A DNA stretch of 64,000 nucleotides, from positions 1 to 64,000 of the forward strand of contig NZ_FORN01000004.1 of the NCBI RefSeq assembly GCF_900114015.1, written 5' to 3'. The position numbers and the translations under genes were made by a program. Numbering within the stretch: position 1 is the stretch's first letter; each line of letters starts with the position of its first letter. Positions 43,790 through 53,256 of this stretch are shown one piece after another. Under the pieces are notes generated by a model. That model saw only the letters and a program-made list of their open reading frames with translations, had not been told where the DNA came from and searched no databases. This DNA comes from Caulobacter sp. UNC279MFTsu5.1 (GTDB taxonomy: Bacteria; Pseudomonadota; Alphaproteobacteria; Caulobacterales; Caulobacteraceae).

Positions 43790-46700
43790 ATGTTCGAATG
43801 GGTGAAGCAGGCCTTGGGCCAGGGCGCGCCAAGGTCCGCGGCGGGTATTGATCGATGGGACAGCGTCGCGAGGCGCTGGTCCGGGCGGTCACTTTGCGCC
43901 GCGTGGATGGTGCTGGGAACGCTCCTGATCACCCCGACGGCCATGGCGCAGACCGCGCCCGCCATTCCGGCCATACCGTCCGCGCCGGTGATGAACACCA
44001 CGGACGAGAACGGCGTCGACATGGTGTCGGGTCAGCTGATGCTGCACGACATGCCCATCAGCGTCGGTAAGCCCGGCGAAGGCGGCCTGAGCTGGTCGTT
44101 CAGCGGTTACCGCAGCCGTGATGCTCTGCGCGGCTATATTGAGTTCTCCCGAGGCTCCCAGTCGGAGCAGTACGCCCGGCAATACCGGGTGGCCTACGGC
44201 GACGGCTCGGCGTTGTTCACCGCTCCAAGCAGCGGCCCAGTCGGGACATTCCAGCGCAAGAGCGGCCCGGGGAAGTCGCTCGCCTACACGCCCGGCGCGG
44301 GCGGCGCGCCTGGAAGCTACACCTATACGGCCTTGGACGGAACCGTGGCGACCTTCCTGGAGAATACCGCGAACACGCCAGGCGAAGGGGATGCGAGGCT
44401 CAAGACGCTCATCCGCCCCAACGGCGAGATCCTGACCTACGAGTACAAGCTCTACAGCGCCAGCTGCGGTGCAGCTTGCGGCTATAACATGCTCTCGGTG
44501 CGGAACAACCTGGGCTACATGATCAAGTACGACTGGGATCCGGCGGACTTGACCCGGCTGGCCAAGGTCACGGCGATCAACCTGGCCCAGGACACCTGTG
44601 ATCCTACGGCCACCAGCTGCACCGTGGGTTCGCAATGGATGTCGGTGACGTTCACGGGCTCGCTCTACAGCGGCGCGGCGCTCCAGCTCACCGACAATCT
44701 CGGGCGCACCAACACCTACACCAGAGATGCTTACAGCAACGTCGCCGGGATACAGCGGCCTGGCCAAGCAGCGATCACCATCGCCTACAATCCGCCACGG
44801 CCGCCTCCGCCGCCTACAGGCGATATCGACAACCGAGTCCACGTCGAATACGAAAAAATCAACAGTGTAAGCATCGCCGCCGGACCCAACACCCCCGCGG
44901 CCACATGGTCGTACAGCTACGAATACTATTCGCTTACCCAAGGCTCGATGCCCTGGATCCGTGCGACGCGGAGCGATCCCACCTCGCGGCAGCGACTCTA
45001 TGTCATCGACCCCTTCCTGGAGTTGGTGACATCCAGTTCCGAAGGACCAACGACCAGCGCCACCGATCTGGGCATGGCGACGAAATATACTTACCTCGCC
45101 GGCGAGACGAGCACGATCGTCCAACCCGAGGGCAACGGGGTCAGCTATGGCTACATCCCCCAGGGTCCGGTCAACCGCGTCAGCAACACCGCCAAGGACG
45201 GGACCACGACCAGCACCAGAATGACCGCCACCTACGGCTACGGGACGTCGATCTCCAACTGCACCAATCCTGTTCTGTGCGACAAGCCTGTAACGATCGT
45301 CGACGCCGCGAACGCCCAGACCGACATGACCTACGACCCGATCCATGGCGGCGTCGCCACGGTCCTGGCGCCGCCGCCGAACCTCGGGCAGGCCGTCAGT
45401 GCGACCAATCCTCGGCAACTGACCGCCTATCAGTACAGCCAGTTCAGCGCGGTCTATCATCAGGGCGGCACGGGCGCCCTGGAGGCCGATCTTGGCCACA
45501 AGGTCTGGCGGCTGACCAAGATCACCCTTTGCGACGCCATCACCGCGACCGGCGGCTGCATCGACGCCGCCGCCGCGCGACGGGTGACCAGCTACAGCTA
45601 CGCCTCGGCCGACGGCGGCAATTTGAAACTGCCGCTGCAACTGGTTTCAGTCACCAAGCAACCCGACGATCCGGCGCTCGCCAACACGACCAGCTACACC
45701 TACAACGCCCTGGGCGACGTGCTCACGACCACGGGTCCGCTCGCTAGCCAGACGGTGCGATCCCGTTACGACGGCGCCCGGCGTCTGATCGGCAGTGTCG
45801 GCGTTGCGGTGGCCGGCCGGCCGTCCTTGGCCACCCGGATCACCTACCCGGCGCCGGCCCAGGACATAGGCCTGCCGGTCCTGACCGAGCAGGGTACGGT
45901 GCTCGACCAGACCGACGCGGCCTGGGCCAATTTCAGCCCGATCAGCTCGACCGCCGTCGCTTACGACGTCCGCGCGCGCAAGGCGCGGGAAGACGGCAGG
46001 GACAAGAACGGCGCCAGCGTCTCCGTCACCCAGTACGATTACGACGGAGCCAATCGGCTGGCCTACGAAACCGTGCGCATGAACCCGGACGTGTTTGGAT
46101 CCCTGCCGGCGTCGGCGGCGACGCCCTGGACCGTCGGATCCTACGGGCCCGACCGGATCACCAGCTATCAGTACGATCCCTATGGCCGCCTCACCACGAC
46201 GACCCGCGCCGTTGGCGTTCTGAACGCGGCCAGCACCACCGGCTATACGAACAACAGCAAGATCGCCACGGTCAAAGACGAAAACGGCAACCTCACCACC
46301 TACCGGTATGATGGTTTCGACCGCCCGACCTATACTTACTTCCCATCCAAAACGACGGCGGGGGTCAGTTCGGACACCGACTTTCTGCTGAACACCTACG
46401 ACCCGGTCACCTGGAACCGTAGCCAGGAGCGCCGCCGCGACGGCCAGTTGGTCAACTACACCTACGACAGCCGCAATCGCGTGATCGCCAAGGATCTGCC
46501 GGCCGCCAGCTATGGCTTCGACAGCTTCGACCAGATGACGTCGGCGACGGAGGCCAGCCGGTCGATCACCCGCGGCTATGACGCGCTTGGGCGCCTGACC
46601 GCCGAAACCGGGCCGCTGGGAAAGGTCAGCTATGAATACCGTCTCGACGGCGCCCGCACACGGATGACCTGGCCTGACGACTTCTATGTCACCTACGACA

Positions 46701-48235
46701 ACGACAATTCCGGCGCGGTGACCGCCATCCGCGAGAAGGGCGCCGCGTCCGGCCCCGGCGTGCTGGCCACCATCGCCTATGATCCGCAGGGCCGTCGCCA
46801 GAGCCTGACCCGCGGCAATGGGGTGACGACCACCTACGACTATGACCCGGCGTCGCGGCTGCAGACCTTGACCCAAGATTTGGCGAACTCGGCCAACGAC
46901 CAGGTCCTTGGGTTCACCTACAGTCCCGCCGATCAGATCTTCAGCCGCTCAAGCAGCAATCCGCTCTACACCTGGACCACATTCTACAGCGGCCAGCGGA
47001 CCTATGGGGTCAACGGCCTGAACCAGCTCACCAGCTCGGGCGCACAGACCCTCAGCTACAGCGACAACCGGGGCAATCTCACCTCGGACGGCGTGACCAC
47101 CTACGGCTACGACATCGACAACCGGCTGGTCAGCGCTTCGCCCGGCGCCGACTTGGCCTATGACCCGGCCGGCCGGCTCTACCAAGTCACCGCCAACGGC
47201 GGCGCGACGACCCGGTTCGCCTATGACGGTTCCAACCTGATCGGCGAGTACGACGGCTCGGGAACCTTGCAGCGGCGTTACGTGCACAGCCCTGACGTGG
47301 ACGAGCCGCTGGTCTGGTACGAGGGCTCGGGCGAGACCGACCGGCGCTGGCTGACAGCCGACCACCAGGGCTCGATCATCGCCGTGACCGACGGCTCGGG
47401 GGCGTCCATCGCCACAAACACCTATGACGAATACGGCGTCCCGGGCGCCGGCAACCGGGGCCGGTTCCAGTACACTGGCCAGACCATGATTCCCGAGTTG
47501 GGGATGTATTACTACAAGGCCCGGATCTATTCGCCGACCTTGGGGCGGTTTCTCCAAACCGACCCCATCGGATACGCAGACGGGCTCAACTGGTACGCCT
47601 ATGTCGGCAATGATCCGCTGAATCGAAACGATCCGATGGGCTTGTCGAAATGCCCGCTAAATGATCCAAATTGCGTCGAAACGCCAGAGTCAGCAGCCGC
47701 TCCGGGTGATCCCCCACCGAAGACTGACGAGGTAACCGCTCTCGAAGGAATCGTCGTCACGGCGAGCAAACGTGGTACGGATTCTAGCGGCGGTTCCCTG
47801 CCGTATTCCGCTCCAGCGGAAACCGGATATGCCGTTGGGCCGAGTGGCCTAGACAAGTTGGTATTGAGGCACCTGAAAGATGTTGATTGCGGCGGCGGCA
47901 ATACAGTCGTGGTCAATCGTGCCCAAGTCCCCAAAGGAGCGACTGCCGCACACATACACCCTGACGCATATGGACCTCCTGGCCGCATCCCAGGACCAGG
48001 TGATGGCGGGGCTGCGAGGTCGTCCTCCGCGCGTGTGGCGTTCATGCTTACCTCCACAAACGTCTTCACAATTGAAAGCTTCGCGGATGGTACTTTCCGT
48101 ACAACTGTTTCGGGGGCTCCACTGAGCGATAGTCAGCGAACTGAATTGGGCTCTACGATGCAAGTCTGGGAGGGGCCAGCCGGCAGCGGCGCTAAGATGT
48201 CCGATAGAAAAAGATACTGCGGAAAAAATAGATGA
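43790..48235 (+). CDS. Rhs-family protein with variable C-terminal (toxin-like) tip
   Basis: A 1481-residue exported protein. After a long n-region, a signal helix (MVLGTLLITPTAMAQ) leads to a large domain of YD repeats, e.g. YDYDGANRLAYETV, YRYDGFDRPTYTY, YTYDSRNRVIAKDL, YDALGRLTAETG. The Rhs core ends with GRFLQTDPIGYADGLNWYAY near residue 1255. The tip (about residues 1285-1481) is less GC-rich and holds AAHIHPDAYG ... GPGDGGAA ... AFMLTSTNVFTIE, a JAB/DUF4329-like metal-site look. Start MFEWVKQ has GGGGGAC upstream. Overlap with a small lipoprotein gene suggests a toxin-immunity pair. Confidence 0.85.
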   Translation: MFEWVKQALGQGAPRSAAGIDRWDSVARRWSGRSLCAAWMVLGTLLITPTAMAQTAPAIPAIPSAPVMNTTDENGVDMVSGQLMLHDMPISVGKPGEGGLSWSFSGYRSRDALRGYIEFSRGSQSEQYARQYRVAYGDGSALFTAPSSGPVGTFQRKSGPGKSLAYTPGAGGAPGSYTYTALDGTVATFLENTANTPGEGDARLKTLIRPNGEILTYEYKLYSASCGAACGYNMLSVRNNLGYMIKYDWDPADLTRLAKVTAINLAQDTCDPTATSCTVGSQWMSVTFTGSLYSGAALQLTDNLGRTNTYTRDAYSNVAGIQRPGQAAITIAYNPPRPPPPPTGDIDNRVHVEYEKINSVSIAAGPNTPAATWSYSYEYYSLTQGSMPWIRATRSDPTSRQRLYVIDPFLELVTSSSEGPTTSATDLGMATKYTYLAGETSTIVQPEGNGVSYGYIPQGPVNRVSNTAKDGTTTSTRMTATYGYGTSISNCTNPVLCDKPVTIVDAANAQTDMTYDPIHGGVATVLAPPPNLGQAVSATNPRQLTAYQYSQFSAVYHQGGTGALEADLGHKVWRLTKITLCDAITATGGCIDAAAARRVTSYSYASADGGNLKLPLQLVSVTKQPDDPALANTTSYTYNALGDVLTTTGPLASQTVRSRYDGARRLIGSVGVAVAGRPSLATRITYPAPAQDIGLPVLTEQGTVLDQTDAAWANFSPISSTAVAYDVRARKAREDGRDKNGASVSVTQYDYDGANRLAYETVRMNPDVFGSLPASAATPWTVGSYGPDRITSYQYDPYGRLTTTTRAVGVLNAASTTGYTNNSKIATVKDENGNLTTYRYDGFDRPTYTYFPSKTTAGVSSDTDFLLNTYDPVTWNRSQERRRDGQLVNYTYDSRNRVIAKDLPAASYGFDSFDQMTSATEASRSITRGYDALGRLTAETGPLGKVSYEYRLDGARTRMTWPDDFYVTYDNDNSGAVTAIREKGAASGPGVLATIAYDPQGRRQSLTRGNGVTTTYDYDPASRLQTLTQDLANSANDQVLGFTYSPADQIFSRSSSNPLYTWTTFYSGQRTYGVNGLNQLTSSGAQTLSYSDNRGNLTSDGVTTYGYDIDNRLVSASPGADLAYDPAGRLYQVTANGGATTRFAYDGSNLIGEYDGSGTLQRRYVHSPDVDEPLVWYEGSGETDRRWLTADHQGSIIAVTDGSGASIATNTYDEYGVPGAGNRGRFQYTGQTMIPELGMYYYKARIYSPTLGRFLQTDPIGYADGLNWYAYVGNDPLNRNDPMGLSKCPLNDPNCVETPESAAAPGDPPPKTDEVTALEGIVVTASKRGTDSSGGSLPYSAPAETGYAVGPSGLDKLVLRHLKDVDCGGGNTVVVNRAQVPKGATAAHIHPDAYGPPGRIPGPGDGGAARSSSARVAFMLTSTNVFTIESFADGTFRTTVSGAPLSDSQRTELGSTMQVWEGPAGSGAKMSDRKRYCGKNR

Positions 48236-48627
48236 CCGCTAACCGATTGATTTTGTTAGCGTGTTCGATATTTTGGTTATCCGCTTGCAGCGCAAATCGA
48301 GACGGCCTGCGCGCTCCATCACTCATGAGTTTCGAGCAGTGCGAGAAATCTGATATCTGCAGTATCAGTGGAGCTATGGAACTTACAAATGACGGCCACG
48401 CCTATATTGGCAAAGTTGTCATGAGTGATGGAAGGTGCGTAAATGTCTCAGTTCCACTGGAGGCTTATCGAGATTACGAATCTGGCCGGGAAAAATTCCA
48501 AAACCAAGTTTCATTGAGAGGTAGAGTTTTTCCATATGCTTATGGAGATGGTTTTACGGAAACTTTGATAAATGGAAGAAAAGTTGGCTACGGGAAGTGT
48601 GGTAATTTCTATGTTTTTGTCAAATAG
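48232..48627 (+). CDS. AT-rich lipoprotein, candidate immunity protein for the Rhs tip
   Basis: A 131-residue lipoprotein: signal NRLILLACSIFWLSAC with lipobox LSAC, then a mature domain with Cys pairs (QCEKSDICS, GRCVNV, GKCGNF) and a strand-rich C-terminus (GKCGNFYVFVK). Its ATG overlaps the Rhs stop by 4 bases. Codon use is far less GC-biased than the genome, as in horizontally moved toxin-immunity tips. Periplasmic lipoprotein immunity fits a toxin acting in the envelope; the pairing is inferred from position. Confidence 0.65.
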   Translation: MTANRLILLACSIFWLSACSANRDGLRAPSLMSFEQCEKSDICSISGAMELTNDGHAYIGKVVMSDGRCVNVSVPLEAYRDYESGREKFQNQVSLRGRVFPYAYGDGFTETLINGRKVGYGKCGNFYVFVK

Positions 48628-49027
48628 TGGGCAATATCTTTTTATCTAGATTGTGGAGAGGTCCTGCAACTGAACGGCGCCGTTCCTCGCCGGCCCGGGC
48701 CTCGCGCACGAGCTCAAGCTGGGACGGGAAACGGACACACACTCTTTTTTTGCGCTTTTTGCGATTAGAAACAGCGACACACCCCCGCTCCACTTCCCGC
48801 ACCAACCGCCGACCAGCCTCGGCAACCTCACGCCCCTCCTCGCCCAATACCCCATGGCGCCGGTCCGACGTTTTGCGATAACCATGGCCGGCCTGGCGTC
48901 GCCAACGGCCGGCAACGGCCCGCTTGCGTGCTGATACCGGTAACACTAAGGTCGCCGCCAAGGAGAGGCTCGGTAAGGGCCGCTTAGGGATCAAACGCGG
49001 CCTTCGGGCCTCATCGGGGAAGAAACA
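48628..49027. other. Gene-free stretch, lower GC at the left, operator at the right
   Basis: About 400 bases. The left half, after the AT-rich lipoprotein gene, has mixed composition (runs such as CTTTTTTTGCGCTTTTTGCG) and looks like a scar of the Rhs tip exchange. No frame is convincing, though a basic-residue minus-strand frame exists (48620-48994). The right half contains a LacI-type operator and the leader of the sugar porter. Confidence 0.4.
48932..48945 (+). promoter_or_regulatory. LacI-type operator upstream of the sugar porter
   Basis: TGATACCGGTAACA is a 14-bp inverted repeat with one mismatched pair and fits TGNTANCGNTANCA, the same pattern as the palindrome before xylX. TTGCGT lies 2 bases upstream and could be a -35 element. 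Confidence 0.55.
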
Positions 49028-50467
49028 GTGGCATCAGTTTTGAGCGCCGGACCCAGTCCTGGCATGAGCGCCGACGGCGCCAAGGTGAACATCGCCTTCA
49101 TCGCCGCCATCGTGGCCGTCGCCACCATCGGCGGCTTCATGTTCGGCTATGACAGCGGCGTCATCAACGGCACCCAGGAAGGCCTGGAGAAGGCCTTCAG
49201 CCTGAGCAAGCTGGGCACCGGCCTGAACGTCGGCGCGATCCTGCTGGGATGCGCCGCCGGCGCCTTCGCCGCCGGCCGCCTGGCCGACGTCTGGGGCCGC
49301 CGCACGGTGATGATCATCGCCGCCCTGCTGTTCCTGGTCAGCGCCCTGGGCACCGGCGCCTCGCACACCTCGCTGGTGTTCATCGCCTTCCGCCTGCTGG
49401 GCGGCCTGGGCGTCGGCGCGGCCTCGGTGCTGTGCCCGGTCTATATCTCGGAAGTCACGCCCGCGAACATCCGCGGCCGCCTGTCGTCCGTGCAGCAGAT
49501 CATGATCATCACCGGCCTGACCGGCGCCTTCGTGGCCAACTACATCCTGGCCCACACCGCCGGCAGCTCGACCGCCCCGTTCTGGCTGGGCCTGCCGGCC
49601 TGGCGCTGGATGTTCTGGATGCAGACCATCCCGGCCGCGATCTTCTTCTTCAGCCTGCTGTCGATCCCGGAAAGCCCGCGCTTCCTGGTCGCCAAGGGCA
49701 AGGAGGCCGAGGCCGAAAAGATCCTCTCGCGCCTGTTCGGCGCCGGTCAGGGCGCCGGCAAGGTCGCCGAGATCCGCGCCTCGCTGGCCGCCGACCACCA
49801 CAAGCCCAAGCTGGCCGACCTGCTGGACCCGACCACCCGGAAGGTCCGCATGATCGTCTGGGCCGGCCTGGTCCTGGCCGTGTTCCAGCAGCTGGTCGGC
49901 ATCAACATCGTCTTCTACTACGGCTCGGTGCTGTGGCAGTCGGTCGGCTTCACCGAGGACGACAGCCTGAAGATCAACATCCTGTCGGGCTCGCTCTCGA
50001 TCCTGGCCTGCCTGGCCACGATCGCCGTGATCGACAAGATCGGCCGCAAGCCGCTGCTGCTGATCGGCTCGGCCGGCATGGCCGTGACCCTGGGCGTGAT
50101 GACCTGGTGCTTCTCGACCGCCACCACGGTCAACGGCGCCCTGCACCTGGACGCCAGCATCGGCCCGATCGCCCTGATCGCCGCCAACCTGTACGTGGTG
50201 TTCTTCAATCTCAGCTGGGGCCCGGTCATGTGGGTGATGCTGGGCGAGATGTTCCCCAACCAGATGCGCGGTTCGGCCCTGGCCGTCGCCGGCTTCGCCC
50301 AGTGGATCGCCAACTTCGCCATCTCGGTCAGCTTCCCGGCCCTGGCCGCGATCAGCCTGCCGATGACCTACGGCTTCTACGCCGTCAGCGCCCTGGTCTC
50401 GTACTTCCTGGTCCAGAAGCTGGTTCACGAGACCCGCGGCAAGGAGCTGGAGGCGATGGAGGGCTAA
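49028..50467 (+). CDS. MFS sugar:proton symporter (XylE-like)
   Basis: A 479-residue, 12-helix sugar porter. Family motifs are GFMFGYDSGVINGT in helix 1, GRLADVWGRRTVM, RLLGGLGVGAASVLCPVYISEVTPANIRG, the PESPRFLVAKGK motif after helix 6, QQLVGINIVFYYG in helix 7 and the late VHETRGKELE. It imports a monosaccharide, probably xylose or glucose, with protons. The start is GTG with GGGGAAG upstream; a LacI-type operator lies about 80 bases before it. It ends in a strong terminator. Confidence 0.9.
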   Translation: MASVLSAGPSPGMSADGAKVNIAFIAAIVAVATIGGFMFGYDSGVINGTQEGLEKAFSLSKLGTGLNVGAILLGCAAGAFAAGRLADVWGRRTVMIIAALLFLVSALGTGASHTSLVFIAFRLLGGLGVGAASVLCPVYISEVTPANIRGRLSSVQQIMIITGLTGAFVANYILAHTAGSSTAPFWLGLPAWRWMFWMQTIPAAIFFFSLLSIPESPRFLVAKGKEAEAEKILSRLFGAGQGAGKVAEIRASLAADHHKPKLADLLDPTTRKVRMIVWAGLVLAVFQQLVGINIVFYYGSVLWQSVGFTEDDSLKINILSGSLSILACLATIAVIDKIGRKPLLLIGSAGMAVTLGVMTWCFSTATTVNGALHLDASIGPIALIAANLYVVFFNLSWGPVMWVMLGEMFPNQMRGSALAVAGFAQWIANFAISVSFPALAAISLPMTYGFYAVSALVSYFLVQKLVHETRGKELEAMEG

Positions 50468-50494
50468 ACGCCGTCCACCGCGACCGACCATAAA

Positions 50495-50528
50495 AACGCC
50501 CGGGAGGTTCACCTCCCGGGCGTTTTCG
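50495..50528 (+). terminator. Intrinsic terminator
   Basis: A perfect 14-bp stem AACGCCCGGGAGGT / ACCTCCCGGGCGTT with a 2-base loop, followed by TT, so probably bidirectional in shape but serving the sugar porter. Confidence 0.85.
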
Positions 50529-50675
50529 TGTGCGGTATCCGCGTCGCGGGACGTCGCTTCCGGTGGCGGTTCCAGGTCTTTGAAATCAAGAATGACACCG
50601 GTGGACAAGAACGTTTCCTTGTCGCTAAGTGCCCCTCAACAAGCCGGGCGACACCCAGGTGGGGAGGAAGTTTTC

Positions 50676-52298
50676 ATGGTCGACATCAACCGCCGCGGCG
50701 CCCTGGGCTCGCTGCTCACCGGCGCCGGGCTCGCCGCCGTACCGGCCGTGTCCCAAGCCCAGATGGGCGCCCTGCCCGCCGCGCCGGCCGCCGGCGCGGG
50801 TCCGACCTGGACCAAGGGCGTCGAGGGCCAGCGCAAGGCCGACCTGGGCGACGGAACCTTCCTCAATCCCATCCTGGCCGGCGACCATCCCGACCCGTCG
50901 ATCCTCAAGGACGGCGACGACTACTACATGACCCACTCGTCGTTCGACGCCTATCCGGGCCTGCTGATCTGGCATAGCCGCGACCTGGTGAACTGGACCC
51001 CGGTCGGCCCCGCCCTGAAGACCAATGTCGGCTCGATCTGGGCGCCCGAACTCTGCAAGCACGAGGGCCGCTACTACATCTACCTGCCGGCCAAGTTCCC
51101 GGGCGCCAACACCAGCTACGTGATCTGGGCCGACCGGATCGAGGGGCCGTGGAGCGAGCCGGTCGACCTGAAGCTGCCGCGCTACATCGATCCCGGCCAT
51201 GTGGTCGATGACGACGGCGTGCGCTGGCTGTTCCTGTCGGGCGGCGACCGCGTCCGGCTCGCGCCCGACGGCCTGTCGACGGTCGGCCGGCCCGAGCACG
51301 TCTACGATCCCTGGCGCTATCCCGACGACTGGGACGTCGAGGGCTTCTCGCCCGAAGGCCCCAAGGTGATGAAGCGCGGCGACTGGTACTACCTGGTCAC
51401 CGCCGTGGGCGGCACGGCCGGTCCGCCGACCGGCCACATGGTCATCGTCGCCCGCGCCAGGTCGCTGGCCGGCCCGTGGGAGAACGATCCGAAGAACCCG
51501 GTCGTGCGCACCACGAACAATTCCGAGAAATGGTGGTCGCGCGGCCACGCCACCCTGGTCGAGGGCCCGGCGGGCGACTGGTGGACCGTCTATCACGGCT
51601 ACGAAAACGGCTATTACACCCTGGGCCGCCAGACCCTGCTGGCCCCCGTGAGCTGGACCAAGGACGGCTGGTTCGAGGTCGGCGGCGGCGACCTGTCCAA
51701 GCCCCTTCCCAAGCCCAAAGGCGGCAAGCCCATGCCGCACGGCATGGCCCTGTCGGACGACTTCTCGAGCGACAAGCACGGCGTGCAGTGGAGCTTCTTC
51801 GATCCCAGGCCGGGCGAGCGCGAGCGGATCAAGCGCGAGGGCGGCGTCCTGACCCTGAAGGGCGCCGGCGAGGCCCCGTCCAGCGGCGCGCCGCTGATCT
51901 TCGTCAACGGCGACCAGGCCTACGAGATCGAGTGCGAGATCGAGGTCGACCCGGACACCCGCGCCGGCCTGATCCTGTTCTACGACCGCCAGCTCTATTG
52001 CGGCCTAGGCTTCGACGCCAAGGCCTTCGTCACCCACCAGTACGGGATCGAGCGCGGCCGCCCGGCCAACCCGCACGGGTCGAGGATGCTGATGCGGCTG
52101 CGCAACGACCGCCACATCGTCAGCTTCCATACCAGCGGCGACGGGGGAAAGACCTGGAAGCGGTTCGACCGCGGCATGGAGGTCTCTGGCTACCACCACA
52201 ATGTGCGCGGCGGCTTCCTGATGCTGAAGCCGGGCCTCTATGCGGCGGGCCAGGGCTCGGCGCGGTTCAGGGGGTTCAAGTACCGGGCGCTGGCCTGA
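50676..52298 (+). CDS. Glycoside hydrolase family 43 (beta-xylosidase/arabinofuranosidase-type)
   Basis: A 540-residue exported glycosidase with a twin-arginine-like signal (DINRRGALGSLLTGAGLAAV). The five-bladed propeller starts with NPILAGDHPDPSILKDGDDYYMTHSS, where the second Asp is the GH43 base; PEGPKVMKRGDWYYLV carries the acid Glu, and GHATLVEGPAGDWWTVYHGY follows. A C-terminal concanavalin-like domain (DDFSSDKHGVQWSFFDPRP) ends the protein. It removes xylose or arabinose side units from xylan, feeding the porter and xyl operon. GGGGAGGAAG precedes the ATG. Confidence 0.9.
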   Translation: MVDINRRGALGSLLTGAGLAAVPAVSQAQMGALPAAPAAGAGPTWTKGVEGQRKADLGDGTFLNPILAGDHPDPSILKDGDDYYMTHSSFDAYPGLLIWHSRDLVNWTPVGPALKTNVGSIWAPELCKHEGRYYIYLPAKFPGANTSYVIWADRIEGPWSEPVDLKLPRYIDPGHVVDDDGVRWLFLSGGDRVRLAPDGLSTVGRPEHVYDPWRYPDDWDVEGFSPEGPKVMKRGDWYYLVTAVGGTAGPPTGHMVIVARARSLAGPWENDPKNPVVRTTNNSEKWWSRGHATLVEGPAGDWWTVYHGYENGYYTLGRQTLLAPVSWTKDGWFEVGGGDLSKPLPKPKGGKPMPHGMALSDDFSSDKHGVQWSFFDPRPGERERIKREGGVLTLKGAGEAPSSGAPLIFVNGDQAYEIECEIEVDPDTRAGLILFYDRQLYCGLGFDAKAFVTHQYGIERGRPANPHGSRMLMRLRNDRHIVSFHTSGDGGKTWKRFDRGMEVSGYHHNVRGGFLMLKPGLYAAGQGSARFRGFKYRALA

Positions 52299-52321
52299 GG
52301 CCGCCGCCAAACAGCCCAACG

Positions 52322-52365
52322 GTTGTCACCCGGGAAAGCGCGCAGCGCTTGTCCGGGGTGACAAC
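52322..52365. repeat. Family A repeat, short form
   Basis: GTTGTCACCCGGGAAAGCGC, then GCAGCGC, then TTGTCCGGGGTGACAAC: the outer arms of family A without the inner dyad. It follows the GH43 gene. Confidence 0.7.
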
Positions 52366-52480
52366 AAAATGGGCTGGGCCGGATCGGAACCACCGAAGGC
52401 TCAAAACGCGGAAGGCGGTTTTCGCCGTCACGTTTCGAGCCAATACTGCCGCCGGGTCGGGGTCACGTCTGGAGCGCGCC

Positions 52481-53212
52481 ATGCGGTCGATCCCCGCCGT
52501 CCTGTCCACTCTTCTGGTTCTCGCCGCGCCGCTGGGGGCCCGCGCCCAGGACTTCGCGGGGCCGCTCAGCCCCGGCGCCTTCGAAGCCACGATGAACATG
52601 GGACCGATCGCCCAGACGATCCGCCAGCAGATGCGGGCGGGCCTGTACGGTCCCGAGGCCGCCGCTTCCGGCGTCCCGGCCCCGGCCCCGCCGGCCGACC
52701 TGCGCTACACGCCCTCCAAGGCTCGCCGCGCCGCCAACCTGGCCGACTTCGTCGCCCGCAGCCGACGGGTCGATCCCCAGGGGGCCGACGACCTGCAGGC
52801 CCTGTTCGCCAAGGCCGACATCATCGAGGCGATGCGCCAGCCCCTGGCGAAGTCGGGCCTGCGTGTCGACGACCTGGCCGACGCCTACGCCATCTGGTGG
52901 ATCACCGCCTGGCACGCCAGCCGCGGCGGCAACGAGACGCCCGACCCGCGCACCGTCGCGGCCGTACGCGCCCAGGCCGCGCGGGCGTTGTCAGCCTCGC
53001 CCGTGGTGCGCGGGGCCGGCGACGGTCCCAAGCAGCAATTGGCCGAGGCCCTGCTGATCCAGGCGGCGCTGCTGGACGACGCGGTCGAGCGGTCCAAGAC
53101 CAGGCCCGACCAGATGCGGGCCGTCCGCGTCGCGGCGGCCCAGGGCGCGCGCGGCATGGGCCTGGATCTGGCGTCCATGACCCTGACCGAGACGGGGTTC
53201 GCGCCCAGTTGA
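52481..53212 (+). CDS. Secreted protein, DUF6683-like
   Basis: A 243-residue protein with Sec signal (STLLVLAAPLGARAQ). The mature part has RYTPSKARRAANLADFVARSR, FAKADIIEAMRQPLAKSGLRVDDLADAYAIWWITAWHASRG and RAVRVAAAQGARGMGLDLASMTLT, which recall proteins called DUF6683. The domain seems all-helical. No enzymatic motif is visible. It is alone on its strand and convergent with yceI. Confidence 0.65.
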   Translation: MRSIPAVLSTLLVLAAPLGARAQDFAGPLSPGAFEATMNMGPIAQTIRQQMRAGLYGPEAAASGVPAPAPPADLRYTPSKARRAANLADFVARSRRVDPQGADDLQALFAKADIIEAMRQPLAKSGLRVDDLADAYAIWWITAWHASRGGNETPDPRTVAAVRAQAARALSASPVVRGAGDGPKQQLAEALLIQAALLDDAVERSKTRPDQMRAVRVAAAQGARGMGLDLASMTLTETGFAPS

Positions 53213-53256
53213 AGCCGGGGACACGCCGATGGGCATGTCCCCGGTCGTCAATGCGG

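Noticed and set aside
48620-48994. A basic 124-codon minus-strand frame after the lipoprotein gene
   Set aside because: It is rich in Arg/Lys/Val without a ribosome site or family pattern, and it covers the promoter of the sugar porter.
50593-50606. A LacI-type operator (around CACCGGTG) upstream of the GH43 gene
   Set aside because: The 8-bp core is symmetric but the flanks do not fit TGNTANCGNTANCA; too weak to claim.
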